Positions 7,848-17,000 of a stretch of 44,769 nucleotides of DNA are shown here, piece after piece. The notes beneath the pieces were generated by a model that was given only the letters and a program-made list of their open reading frames with translations, searched no databases and was not told the DNA's origin. The position numbers and the translations under genes are program-made. Origin of the DNA: Halothermothrix sp. DTU029 (GTDB lineage Bacteria > Bacillota > Halanaerobiia > Halanaerobiales > DTU029); the NCBI GenBank assembly GCA_001512435.1, contig LFRS01000168.1, positions 1 to 44,769 on the forward strand, written 5' to 3'. Within the stretch, counting starts at the first letter, position 1; each line of letters begins with the position of its first letter.

Positions 7848-8657
7848 TTATCTACAGATACCCCGCTGGGCATTCCGTAAGAATCTTAAAAAGTGCTCAA
7901 TCTCAGGACTGGTTTCCAGTTCCTGGTCCATTTTTTCTATAGCCTGGGAAATATTTAAATTGGATCTATAAAGGAACTTATAGGCCCTCTTTATTTCCTG
8001 TCTCAATTCCGGGGACACTCCATTACGCCGCAGGCCCACTACATTAATACCATTGACCCGGGCCGGATGACCATCTACCAGAATATAGGGTGGTACATCT
8101 TTAACAACCTTGGAATGAGCCCCTACCATAGCCATTTTGCCTACCCTGACAAACTGATGAATCCCGGTCAGGCCGGCCAGAACAGCATAATCCTCAATAA
8201 TAACATGGCCAGCCAGATTAGTGGCATTGGACATGATAATATGGTTGCCCAACTGACAGTCATGGGCAATATGGCAATAAGCCATAATCAGGTTATTGCT
8301 ACCAATACGGGTCTCCCCTCCACCCTCTTCTGTACCGCGGTGAATAGTAACATTCTCCCTGATAATATTATTATCACCGATAAATAAATAAGTCTCTTCA
8401 CCTTTAAATTTCATATCCTGTGGTTCCAGTCCTATGGAAGCACCATGGAAGATCTGGTTTCTCTTGCCTATCTTTGTCCAGCCATCAATTACTACATGGG
8501 GGCCAATGACAGTCTCTTCCCCTATTTCTACATTGGCCCCAATAATACTGTAAGGACCAATCTCAACCTTTGTTCCGATTTTTGCTCCAGGCTCTACAAT
8601 GGCAGTTGGGTGAATCCTTGCCATGTGCAGTACCTTGCTTTCCTGTTTTGCTTTCAA
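7848..8657 (-). CDS. lpxA: UDP-N-acetylglucosamine acyltransferase LpxA
   Basis: 269 residues. A left-handed beta-helix is built from hexapeptide repeats (IHPTAIVEPGAKIGTKVEIG onward) with the LpxA signatures NVTIHRGT, AYCHIAHDC (the second His is the catalytic one, as in E. coli His125) and MSNATNLAGHV, then a C-terminal helical domain. It transfers the acyl chain from acyl-ACP to UDP-GlcNAc, the first lipid A step. The preferred start is the TTG at 8657, because AAAGGGGAGG lies five bases before it; the upstream ATG at 8681 has no RBS, and the internal ATG at 8624 (MARIHPTAIV) has only a weak one. It follows fabZ, which supplies acyl chains. Confidence 0.95.
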   Translation of the reverse strand: MKAKQESKVLHMARIHPTAIVEPGAKIGTKVEIGPYSIIGANVEIGEETVIGPHVVIDGWTKIGKRNQIFHGASIGLEPQDMKFKGEETYLFIGDNNIIRENVTIHRGTEEGGGETRIGSNNLIMAYCHIAHDCQLGNHIIMSNATNLAGHVIIEDYAVLAGLTGIHQFVRVGKMAMVGAHSKVVKDVPPYILVDGHPARVNGINVVGLRRNGVSPELRQEIKRAYKFLYRSNLNISQAIEKMDQELETSPEIEHFLRFLRNAQRGICR

Positions 8658-8726
8658 GCTTTCCTCCCCTTTCAACTTCATGTCTAGAACTAAAACTAGA
8701 CCTGGAACTAGATATTATTTAAATAA

Positions 8727-9158
8727 TTAACCCTTATCCTGAATGGCAAACATCAACTCTGCTTCTGCTGCCAGTTCATCTTCTACATAAGCCCTTGCAT
8801 TGATTTTGGCTATAGTACCCCGGGCTTTCAGCATCTCTACTTCAATCCTCAGCTGGTCACCAGGAACTACTGGCCGGCGGAATCTGGCCTTATCTATACC
8901 AGCAAAAAAGGGCAATTTATCCTCCGGATTCTCCAGGTCTTTCATCATCAAAAAGCCACCAACCTGGGCCATGGATTCAATAATTAAAACACCGGGCATA
9001 ATTGGATGTCCGGGGTAATGTCCCTGAAAAAATTCCTCATTAATAGATACATTTTTTATACCAACTATCCTGCCTTCTCCTATCTCTTCAATACGGTCAA
9101 CCAGTAAAAAAGGATAACGATGAGGTAATAGATTTTGAATTTGGTTAATATATAACAC
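8727..9158 (-). CDS. fabZ: (3R)-hydroxyacyl-ACP dehydratase FabZ
   Basis: 143 residues, a full-length single hot-dog domain. N-terminal [15 protein letters not shown] is typical; the catalytic His47 and Glu61 sit in [20 protein letters not shown]. It dehydrates beta-hydroxyacyl-ACP during fatty acid elongation. Placing fabZ between lpxC and lpxA is common because FabZ and LpxA compete for the same hydroxyacyl-ACP pool. The start is a GTG with GGAGGAGAG upstream. Confidence 0.96.
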   Translation of the reverse strand: MLYINQIQNLLPHRYPFLLVDRIEEIGEGRIVGIKNVSINEEFFQGHYPGHPIMPGVLIIESMAQVGGFLMMKDLENPEDKLPFFAGIDKARFRRPVVPGDQLRIEVEMLKARGTIAKINARAYVEDELAAEAELMFAIQDKG

Positions 9159-9176
9159 TACTCTCTCCTCCTATGC

Positions 9177-10028
9177 TTATTTTTGCTGATGTTTTTCATG
9201 GATTTTCCTGGCCAGTTCTACATGCAGGTAGTGGCCTGAACGGACTGCAATAATATGGCCTGCTATAAAGCCATTTAAAAACATATCCCCCACCAGATCC
9301 ATTATCTTATGCCGGACAAACTCATCACTGAACCTTAAGGGGTTGACAGTTCTATCATCTGCAACCAGGACAGCATTATCCAGGCTGCCTCCCAGGGCCA
9401 GGCCCCTTTTGTGGAGAAGTTCCACCTCCCGCTCAAAACCAAAGGTCCGGGCCGGGGCAATTTCCTTTATAAAATCATTAAGGCCTTGCTCATACTCGGC
9501 AAACTGGGTCCCAATAACCGGGTGGTCATAAACCAGGGTATAAGAGACCTTAAAACCGTCATAAGGCAGGATTACCAGGTACATGTCCCCTTTTTCCACC
9601 CAGAGGGCTTCTTCAACCTTGAGAATCTTCCTCTCTTCTCTTAACTCCTTAACACCTATCTCCTGAATTAACTCAATATAGGGTAAAGCGCTCCCATCAG
9701 CAACAGGGGTCTCGGGATTATCCAGTTCTATAATGATATTATCTATATCAGAGGCCCATAAAGCAGCCATAAGATGCTCTATTGTATGAACAGTAATGGC
9801 AGGATCTTCCTTCAGGCCAATACTGGTACACCTTCGAGATGAGACAACATTGCCTGGTTCTGCTTTAATCTCTACTTCCTGGCCCAGATCAACCCGGCGA
9901 AAAATAACACCACTATTTGCTTCTGCGGGAAGGCATCTCATTTTTACTTCCTTGCCGGTATGAAGTGCTATGCCTGAATATTCCAGTGGTCTGGCGATGG
10001 TTTTCTGCAAAGACTGAGCTGCAAACAC
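9177..10028 (-). CDS. lpxC: UDP-3-O-acyl-N-acetylglucosamine deacetylase LpxC
   Basis: 283 residues. The zinc ligands fit: His85 in HTIEHLMAAL, and His240 and Asp244 in RHKIMDLVGD. Other family strings are SGIALHTGKEV, TPVADGSALPYI and ARTFGF. LpxC performs the committed step of lipid A synthesis. The start is a GTG with AAGGAGG about nine bases upstream. A WTGCAGG-N18-GAAT promoter lies directly upstream (10065-10093), so lpxC may head its own lpxC-fabZ-lpxA-lpxI-lpxB transcription unit inside the larger cluster. Confidence 0.97.
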   Translation of the reverse strand: MFAAQSLQKTIARPLEYSGIALHTGKEVKMRCLPAEANSGVIFRRVDLGQEVEIKAEPGNVVSSRRCTSIGLKEDPAITVHTIEHLMAALWASDIDNIIIELDNPETPVADGSALPYIELIQEIGVKELREERKILKVEEALWVEKGDMYLVILPYDGFKVSYTLVYDHPVIGTQFAEYEQGLNDFIKEIAPARTFGFEREVELLHKRGLALGGSLDNAVLVADDRTVNPLRFSDEFVRHKIMDLVGDMFLNGFIAGHIIAVRSGHYLHVELARKIHEKHQQK

Positions 10029-10064
10029 TTCACCTTCCCTCCTTCCAGTTTCTCTATAATTTTA

Positions 10065-10093
10065 ATTCAATATTTGCTGAAAATCTCCTGCAT
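10065..10093 (-). promoter_or_regulatory. lpxC promoter (WTGCAGG-N18-GAAT class)
   Basis: The minus strand reads ATGCAGGA, with 18 bases between GCAGG and GAATTAAA, about 40 bases before the lpxC GTG. It is the weakest sigma-A match of the five but has the same GCAGG/GAAT spacing as the ompM, lptF-D and mreB sites. Confidence 0.5.
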
Positions 10094-10105
10094 AAACTAA
10101 ACCTT

Positions 10106-10840
10106 TTAATTGTAATTTATAATATTTTTGTACTTTTTACCTATCCATGACGAAGGCTTATTTAAAACCTGCTCCGGAGAACCACTCTCTATAAATTTAC
10201 CCTGATCCATAAAATATATCCTATCAGCTACCCGGCGGGCAAAGGCTACCTCATGGGTTACAATAATCATGGAGGTATTCTTTCTTTCCCGGGCAATTCT
10301 CTCCAGGGTATCCAGTACCTCGTAAACCAGTATTGGGTCAAGAGAGGCAGTTGGTTCATCCAGTAAAACCAGATCTGGCTCCATCACCAGGGCCCTGGCA
10401 ATTCCCACCCTTTGTTTCTCTCCGCCACTGAGCCTGTCCACCGGGCTATCAGCCAGGTCTTCCAGGCCAACATCCTGGAGAGCCAGAATGGCCTTTTCAT
10501 AAGCCTCTTCTATAGAATAACCCTTTTTTATTAATCCCAGGGAAACATTTTCTTTCACAGTCAGGCGCTGGATTAAATTAAAGTGTTGAAAGACAAAACC
10601 AATCCCCAGTCTTATTTTCTCCATTTCTTCAGCTTTTAGATTATGAATGGGAATATCATTAAAAAATATCTCCCCGGAATCAGGTTCAATTAAACGATTG
10701 ATACAACGGATAAAAGTGGATTTTCCACAACCGCTGGGGCCCATCACTGCAATAATCTCCCCTGCTTCCAGTTCTAAATTTAACCCATCTATTACTATAT
10801 CACTGCCATAGGCTTTTTTCAAATTATTTATCTTAAGCAT
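10106..10840 (-). CDS. ABC transporter ATPase, GlnQ/MetN-like
   Basis: About 244 residues. Walker A is GPSGCGKST, the Q-loop FVFQHFNLI, the signature LSGGEKQRVGIARAL, Walker B LVLLDEPTASLDP and the switch His VTHEVAF. Similarity is to importer-type (polar amino acid, methionine) ATPases, not to MlaF or MsbA by eye. The only partner in reach is the upstream gene (34-base gap), a large coiled-coil protein ending in an EAA-type coupling loop. No substrate-binding protein is nearby. The second of two adjacent ATGs (10840) has GGGAGG six bases upstream. It lies between that permease and lpxC, in the LPS gene order, which points to an envelope role; the substrate is unknown. Confidence 0.9.
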   Translation of the reverse strand: MLKINNLKKAYGSDIVIDGLNLELEAGEIIAVMGPSGCGKSTFIRCINRLIEPDSGEIFFNDIPIHNLKAEEMEKIRLGIGFVFQHFNLIQRLTVKENVSLGLIKKGYSIEEAYEKAILALQDVGLEDLADSPVDRLSGGEKQRVGIARALVMEPDLVLLDEPTASLDPILVYEVLDTLERIARERKNTSMIIVTHEVAFARRVADRIYFMDQGKFIESGSPEQVLNKPSSWIGKKYKNIINYN

Positions 10841-10876
10841 CATATACCTCCCAGGCTTATATAAATCCCTTGCTCC

Positions 10877-13234
10877 TTATTTAAAAATCATCTTGGGATA
10901 GTTCAATAAATAGAGCAGGCCAGGCTTGGCTGCTGGAATAATTATCTCCTGCATGATTTCTGCCGGAGACAGGCCCAGGGCCTTCCCTGCTTCCCATTCC
11001 TCCCTGCTGACGGGATTAAGCATCCCAGCCAGCAAAGCAATAATCAGTCCTGTTATCCCCCCAATGAGAAACTCAATGGCAAAATTCAAATAAGGGAAAC
11101 TAACCCTGCTCAAGAAACAGATCATGCTAAAAATAAAGCCTCCTGCCAAAAAGCCATAACTATAACCCTTCTTATTATTTAATCTCAAAACACTGACTAT
11201 CAAGCTATGGTCCAGAATCAATAAGAGGACAGTAAAAATAAAGGCAATAAGCATGGAGATAACAGCCTTAACCTGGCGTAGGAGATTCAGGATTTCACTC
11301 CGGGGATTAGCCTGTAATACCCCTGCCTCCATTTCCAGATAAGTCACTGCCGGATTAGCAATAATCCCCTTAATTTCCTTCAGTATTTTATCACTATTGT
11401 ACTTACCCTTAATCAATAGTTGAATCTGGTCCCCAGGGATAACCTCCCCGGCAATATAACTATCGATAAGATTAATTGTTTCTACTATCTCCTCTTCCTT
11501 CATATCTGGCAAGGAATTCTGGATATAGGATAACTGTTCCAGAACCAGGGGTAATTGAGCAGTCTGCAACTCCATTAAAATCCCCTGAATAGATCTTAAA
11601 CTTTCCTGTAAATGGTCGGTATCAAAGACAGTGATTATCTCATCTATCTCGCCGATCAGGGCAATGATTTCTTCCCATTCTGTCCCGCTATTTAAGGTTT
11701 CCTCTACCTTTAATAAAGAGGCTATTTTACTCTGCCAGCTGTCAATAGAGACCAGGACGGGGTCCATATCATCCAGCCTGGCTGCTACCAGATCATAATT
11801 ATTATCCAGGGCAGTCGACAATTGGAGGAAAACTTCTTTCAAATCCTCCAGCTGTTCATAAATACTATTACTCCGGGGCACATATATTAATCTTTCTTCT
11901 ATTAAACCGGCACCCTCTCGCAGACGGTTACTGGTCTGAATTAAGTCCCTCTGTATATCACTTATATCCCCAACATTACTTTTTAAATCCCCCAGTATTG
12001 CCAGTAAATCCTGGAGAAAACTCGAAAGCTCCTGTTCCTGCCACTCAGCCAGGGACTTACTTAATTTCCCGCTGAGTTCTTCTACCTGGCCCAGCCCCTG
12101 ATTAATATTGGCCAGATTATCATCCAGCCTGTCACTATATTCTATTAACTGTTCGCTCTGGCCAATAAAGTTATTTAAAACCGGTACTATCTCATCCAGC
12201 CTGCTCAGGGTAAGGGCCAGATCTTCCCTGGGATTATGGATCAGGCCAGTACCCAATTTCTCCCGTTCATTTCCCCGACTATCAGTGGAAAAAACCTCCA
12301 GGGGTTCTGGAGAAATATTGCCAATATCCCCCTGTTGGATGATAGCAGTAATCTTCTCCTCCTCTTTATCAATGACCTTAAGTTCCAGGTAACTACCCTC
12401 TCCTGTCCTGGCCAATAATCTGCTATTTACCGAAATACTATCAGCCAGGTCCGGCTTTTCAATGATCACCTTGCTGGCATAGGAGAGTAGAAAATTCTTC
12501 ATCTGCTGTAAACTGGTCAACATTGAGACCTGTCCTGTCTTGTTGTTCTCGGTTACACTGACCAGTTCTTCCAGCTCTCCCTTTAATAGATTAATAATCT
12601 CTTCTTCTTTTTCCAGCAAATCCCCGGGATTCTGGTTTAAGGGATACCTGATCTCCAGAAGCCGGTATTGGCCAAGGACTCTTTCTATACTGTCTTTAAC
12701 CCGGGCTATTAATTCCGGACTCTGGACAATAATATCAAAACCATCACTGGTAGGGTATAAAAAATTTATCCCCTCTATCGCTTCCAGCAGTGGCCGCAGA
12801 TAAGACCGGCTTTTACCCCTGAATCCCCTTACGGATAAACGGGGCTCAGTCATAATAGTCCTACTGCTTAAACCAGGAATATCGGCAAAATATTTGCCCA
12901 GGTTAACATAAACCCTTTCATTTTTAAACTCCTCCGGGATTTTTAATAAATAAGTACTAATCCCTACTAAATCAGGCCCCTTCTTCAGCCGGGCACCAGG
13001 CAAGGTCTCTCCAGCCACCTTCCTGATCTGCTCAAGAGCCAGTTCTTCCTGATCACTGCTGATTGTAAACAGGAGATCATACTCACCATAATCCCCGATA
13101 ATACCACTGACTATATCAGCAAAGTAGTTATCAGCTAAATAAGCTCCAATCAGTACTAAAACAGTACCCAGGAGAATGGAGCTTATCAATAAAAATACTA
13201 TATCTTTTTTAAAATTAGTCCTCCAGAGAAACAT
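10877..13234 (-). CDS. Unusual ABC permease with large extracytoplasmic coiled-coil domain
   Basis: 785 residues, not recognised as a named family. One N-terminal membrane helix (about 12-36) is followed by roughly 600 residues outside the membrane: a mixed alpha/beta part (about 45-200) and a long coiled-coil region (about 340-560, phrases such as RLDDNLANINQGLGQVEELS). Three hydrophobic helices follow (about 660-685, 695-715, 720-740). The extreme C-terminus reads EAGKALGLSPAEIMQEIIIP, which fits the EAA coupling motif of binding-protein-type ABC permeases (EAA---G---------I-LP). No membrane helix follows the motif, unlike ordinary importers. The adjacent ATPase is the obvious partner. A sigma-A promoter (13261-13289) precedes it. 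Given its place between lptA-like and lpxC, a lipid or LPS transport role is inferred. Confidence 0.7.
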   Translation of the reverse strand: MFLWRTNFKKDIVFLLISSILLGTVLVLIGAYLADNYFADIVSGIIGDYGEYDLLFTISSDQEELALEQIRKVAGETLPGARLKKGPDLVGISTYLLKIPEEFKNERVYVNLGKYFADIPGLSSRTIMTEPRLSVRGFRGKSRSYLRPLLEAIEGINFLYPTSDGFDIIVQSPELIARVKDSIERVLGQYRLLEIRYPLNQNPGDLLEKEEEIINLLKGELEELVSVTENNKTGQVSMLTSLQQMKNFLLSYASKVIIEKPDLADSISVNSRLLARTGEGSYLELKVIDKEEEKITAIIQQGDIGNISPEPLEVFSTDSRGNEREKLGTGLIHNPREDLALTLSRLDEIVPVLNNFIGQSEQLIEYSDRLDDNLANINQGLGQVEELSGKLSKSLAEWQEQELSSFLQDLLAILGDLKSNVGDISDIQRDLIQTSNRLREGAGLIEERLIYVPRSNSIYEQLEDLKEVFLQLSTALDNNYDLVAARLDDMDPVLVSIDSWQSKIASLLKVEETLNSGTEWEEIIALIGEIDEIITVFDTDHLQESLRSIQGILMELQTAQLPLVLEQLSYIQNSLPDMKEEEIVETINLIDSYIAGEVIPGDQIQLLIKGKYNSDKILKEIKGIIANPAVTYLEMEAGVLQANPRSEILNLLRQVKAVISMLIAFIFTVLLLILDHSLIVSVLRLNNKKGYSYGFLAGGFIFSMICFLSRVSFPYLNFAIEFLIGGITGLIIALLAGMLNPVSREEWEAGKALGLSPAEIMQEIIIPAAKPGLLYLLNYPKMIFK

Positions 13235-13260
13235 ACCTCATTCACTCCCATCCTGTGCCT

Positions 13261-13289
13261 ATTATACCACCGGGTGGAAGTGCTGTAAA
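13261..13289 (-). promoter_or_regulatory. sigma-A promoter for the coiled-coil ABC transporter genes
   Basis: The minus strand has TTTACA, 17 bases, then TATAAT with an extended -10 (TGGTATAAT), about 27 bases before the permease start. This is the best vegetative promoter within the LPS cluster and differs from the WTGCAGG class. Confidence 0.7.
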
Positions 13290-13353
13290 TGTTAACCATT
13301 ATGCAATATCTGGGTTGGCAGGAATTGTTTTCATAAATTTAGGCCTGGAAGTT

Positions 13354-14007
13354 TTATTCAGCTGCAAGATCCACCTCCAGCTCTACATTCCCTTCTGCTA
13401 CAAATTCCTCTGTTTTCAGATAAAAAATAGCCCGCTCACTTTTTACCCAGTCACCATTATCCTCTTCAATATAAACATCTTTAATTAACTCCAGGGTCTC
13501 TTCCTCTTCATTATAGAAGACTGTTTCCCCCTTCAGTATTCTGCCTTTATAATTAATCACTACCCCCTGCCTGGCCTGAAAGGAATTGTTTTCCTTAAAA
13601 AGTTCCAGGAAAGTACTGGTCAGATTAAAATCTCCCTCTTCCAGTATCTGCAACATCTTTACCTCTTCCCGGAAAACATAGCGGTCAGTCTCCAGAAAGG
13701 CCTCCATCTTCTCACAGGAGATTTGGCCCTTATCGTGACTTAATTGGACTCCCCCGCTGATTTCCGCCCTTTTCTCCCGTTCAAAATAAAGGAGTTTTTC
13801 CCCCTGGACTTCTACATCTCCTTTAATGAGTGTAACACCCTCACTGCCTTCTATCCTGCCATCTGTGCTATTCAATCTACCGGTTCTTATTATCAAGGGG
13901 TTCTTCCCCTTACTTTCTCCCTCAAGACCTGTCTCCCCTAATAAAACGGTGGTCCAGAGCAAGAAAAACAGTGTCAGTAAAAGGATTATACTGAAAGACT
14001 TTTTCAT
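13354..14007 (-). CDS. LptA/OstA-like periplasmic protein (second copy)
   Basis: 217 residues. An N-terminal signal peptide or anchor (KKSFSIILLLTLFFLLWTTV) is followed by OstA-fold beta-strands: RTGRLNSTDGRIEGSEG, VTLIKGDVEVQGEKLLYF, ISGGVQLSHDKGQISCEKME, VYIEEDNGDWVKSERAIFYL. It is probably another periplasmic LPS-bridge component or an N-terminal jellyroll partner of LptD, since it sits 25 bases downstream of the lptF-D fusion. It is clearly distinct in sequence from the LptA-like protein at 4627-5289. The start ATG has GAGGAGGG upstream. Confidence 0.82.
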   Translation of the reverse strand: MKKSFSIILLLTLFFLLWTTVLLGETGLEGESKGKNPLIIRTGRLNSTDGRIEGSEGVTLIKGDVEVQGEKLLYFEREKRAEISGGVQLSHDKGQISCEKMEAFLETDRYVFREEVKMLQILEEGDFNLTSTFLELFKENNSFQARQGVVINYKGRILKGETVFYNEEEETLELIKDVYIEEDNGDWVKSERAIFYLKTEEFVAEGNVELEVDLAAE

Positions 14008-14032
14008 TTACCCTCCTCCTTAAGATCCAGAA

Positions 14033-17000
14033 TTACTCTTTCCCCAGCAGTTCATCCAGTCCCAGGTCAAAGATAAAGTCATTATCCCGACTCCGGCCTA
14101 GAGAGAAAGATTGCCCGGGAAATAGGTTTATATTATATTCCAGGGAATATTCCTGTTTGACATAATCATAACGGAAGGTCAGGGAACGGCAATGGAAAAC
14201 CTTCCGGAGAGCCAGATTGGCAGTTCTAAGTTCATTGTAGCGGTAATCATAACGACTGTTCAGTTCAAGATACCATTCATCCTCCAGGTCAAAGATTAAC
14301 TGATTATCCAGTTCCTTGACCATCTTATTATTCAAATCATAGCGTAAGCCAGTATTAATCTCCCAGGGCTCTGCCTTATATTTGTTGGTCAGGACAAAAT
14401 CTCCAAAAGTATTCTCCAGGGGGTTATAGGAAGTACCTATATTCAGATTCCAGTTTTCCCTGATCTGCCACCTTAAAGTAGCTGTAATAGGTAAATACCT
14501 CAGATTATAGATATCATAGCCGGAAGCCAAGTTTATATATAAGCCCCCCCTATTGTATCTTAAATAAGTATCTACCCTCTCCCTGATGGTAGAATCAAAG
14601 GTAAAGGGACTATCACCCCAGTAATCCCGATAAGTATATTTGGTATTCCAGCTAAGTCCCGGATATAGGGGCACCTGGAGGTTATGGGAGGCACTATAAT
14701 TAACCTGATAGGGGAGGCCAAAGATACTGTATTCCTCTTCCCTGTATTCCCCATAAAAATTATTTTCTCTTTTATCTTCAAGTATCCTGTAAATACTGCC
14801 ACTTAAATTCTGCTCGGTAGTAAAGCTGCTATTCTTATATAAAGGCCAGGTCCTCCGATAATTTATACCAGCCTGGCTGCGTAAGCCCTCAACCCTGGCC
14901 CGGTCCTCATAATATCTGCCACTTTTAAAATCAAAACTCCAGGGCCCTGCCGGCCTGTAATTTAAGGAAAACTCCGGCAAACGGTAATAACTGACCTGGT
15001 CCTCTTCCTCCGCCTCAGTAAAGGTCGGGGCCCTCCGCTCCAGGGTAATCCTATAATCCAGCCGGCCCAGATTCCTGGCCAGATAGGTGGAACCTCCCCA
15101 GCGCTGTTTCAAAGGCTCCTCGGGTTTATAACGGTAATCCCGGTAAAGGTCCAGGTGGTAACGCCACTTGCCGGGCAAATTCTTATCAAAGATCAAGTCA
15201 AAATCCAGATCCTTATTATCTTTATGGTCTGATTCATAATAATCCCTGCTGAGAAAATAAGAACGTAAATCCAGTGACCAGGTATCAGCCCTGTTCGTCA
15301 GATTAACCCTGCCATTGGTATAAGAATAATCATCATAGTTGATATACCTGATAAAGGTATCTGTCTCCCACTGGCTTTTATTATTATCTATCCGCAGCTC
15401 TCCCTGCCAGTTAAATAAACCCGGTATGTCTGTCCTGTTCTCCTGGCCGTATAAATAGAGATAGCCCTTTAAATCCTTTTCATAAAGGAAATGCTGTTTG
15501 AAACCACCGGCCAGGCCGGAAATGGTATAATAATCAAGATATAATTCTCCAGGCAGCTGGTCCTGATACCAGTAACGGTAAGTAGCCTTGAGAAACCAGC
15601 CCCGGCTGGCACTATAGCCAGGTTCAAGAATCAGATTCTGTTCCCTTTCCTTTAAGGAAATATAGAGATAGGGAGTATAGAAAAGGGGTAATTTGCCATT
15701 TAATTCACGAAAGACCACATGTTTGGCAATTAAATAATCACCTGGATAGATTATAACCTCCTTAGCATCCAGGTAATAATGAGGCTTATCCAGGTCACAA
15801 CCAGTCAGTTTTCCTCCATCAATATTAATCTCATCCACCCGGTAATGGGCCTCCTCTGTCCCATCAGCCATCATAACCTTAATGGTTTCAGCCTGGATAT
15901 GATAAAGGCCATACTGGCCCAGGATCTCTCCACTAAGTTCATAGCAGGCCTTTTCATGGTCATAGGTTAATCTATCAGCACTGTAAATATTAAAGGTCTC
16001 TGCCTCTACACTAAGGCTAAAAGAAATTAAAAGGTAAAAAACCAGCAGGAAAGGCATAAACCTGTAAAGCCTGTCTAGCCAGTTTTGCCATTTCTCCCTT
16101 CCCAGCAGTAAGATAAGACCTATTAGTCCAAAGATTATATTGGGCAACCAGGCGGCCAATAAGGGATCCAGTTTGCCATTTTTGCCAAAGGATTGGGAAA
16201 TGGAGAGGATCAGGTAATATAAAAAGACAATAACAATGGTAAAAACAATGCTTACAGAACGGCTGTCCTTGCTGCTTAGACTCAGTGGAGTCCCAATCAG
16301 GATAAAAATCAAGGCCGAAAGAGGGGTAGTCAGTTTTAAATGATAATCAATCAGGAGACTATCTACATTTATGCCACTCCGTTGAAAGAGATCAATTTCT
16401 TTTTTTAACCTCTTTCTATTCATCTCGGCAGTAGTCCTCTGCTCACCATAAAAATTCTCCACTTCACTGGCAATCTCATATTCCATGGTATCAAAAAGCA
16501 GGGCCTGGTAGAGTTCACCTTCTTCATTATATTTGTGAATAATCCCCCCTTCCAGGCGCCATTTATTCCCCAGGATCCTGGCAGACCGGGCAGTAATAAT
16601 TACTGGATAGTCCTCATCTACAGGCAGCTCATAGACTATTATCCTTTCCAGGAGCCCCTCCTCCTGCTTATATTTATTAACAAAAAACAACCTTCCTTCC
16701 GGCCCCTTGAAAAAAACATTATCCTGGACATCAGGCAAAGGTTGTTTTAAGATATTAATCCGGATAATATTCTGGGCTTCATGGTGGGTCCAGGGTACTA
16801 TTTCCTCATTTATATAATAGGTAAGGCCACTGATGACTATACCCAGTATTATTAAAGGCAGGATTAGCCTGTAGAGGCTGATCCCTCCCAGGCGTAAAGC
16901 AGTAAATTCATTTTCCCGGTTTAACCTGGACATACCATAGAGGGTAGCGAACAAAATAGCAATGGGAAAAGACTGTACAATAATATAGGGTAACTGATAA

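Noticed and set aside
8660-8715. Repeated CTAGAAC/CTAGTTC-like words before lpxA, with similar words near 32040
   Set aside because: Short, imperfect, and the second occurrence lies in signal-peptide codons of the S55 gene; no consistent spacing.
13255-13488. Plus-strand frame of 77 codons starting in the gap upstream of the coiled-coil permease
   Set aside because: It has no RBS, runs mostly antisense to the OstA-like gene, and the gap is explained by a promoter for the permease.
16040-16110. Frameshift artefact as the cause of the lptF-lptD fusion
   Set aside because: The frame runs through without a stop, codon use is even on both sides, and there is no clear RBS for a separate lptD start. 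Resequencing would still settle it.
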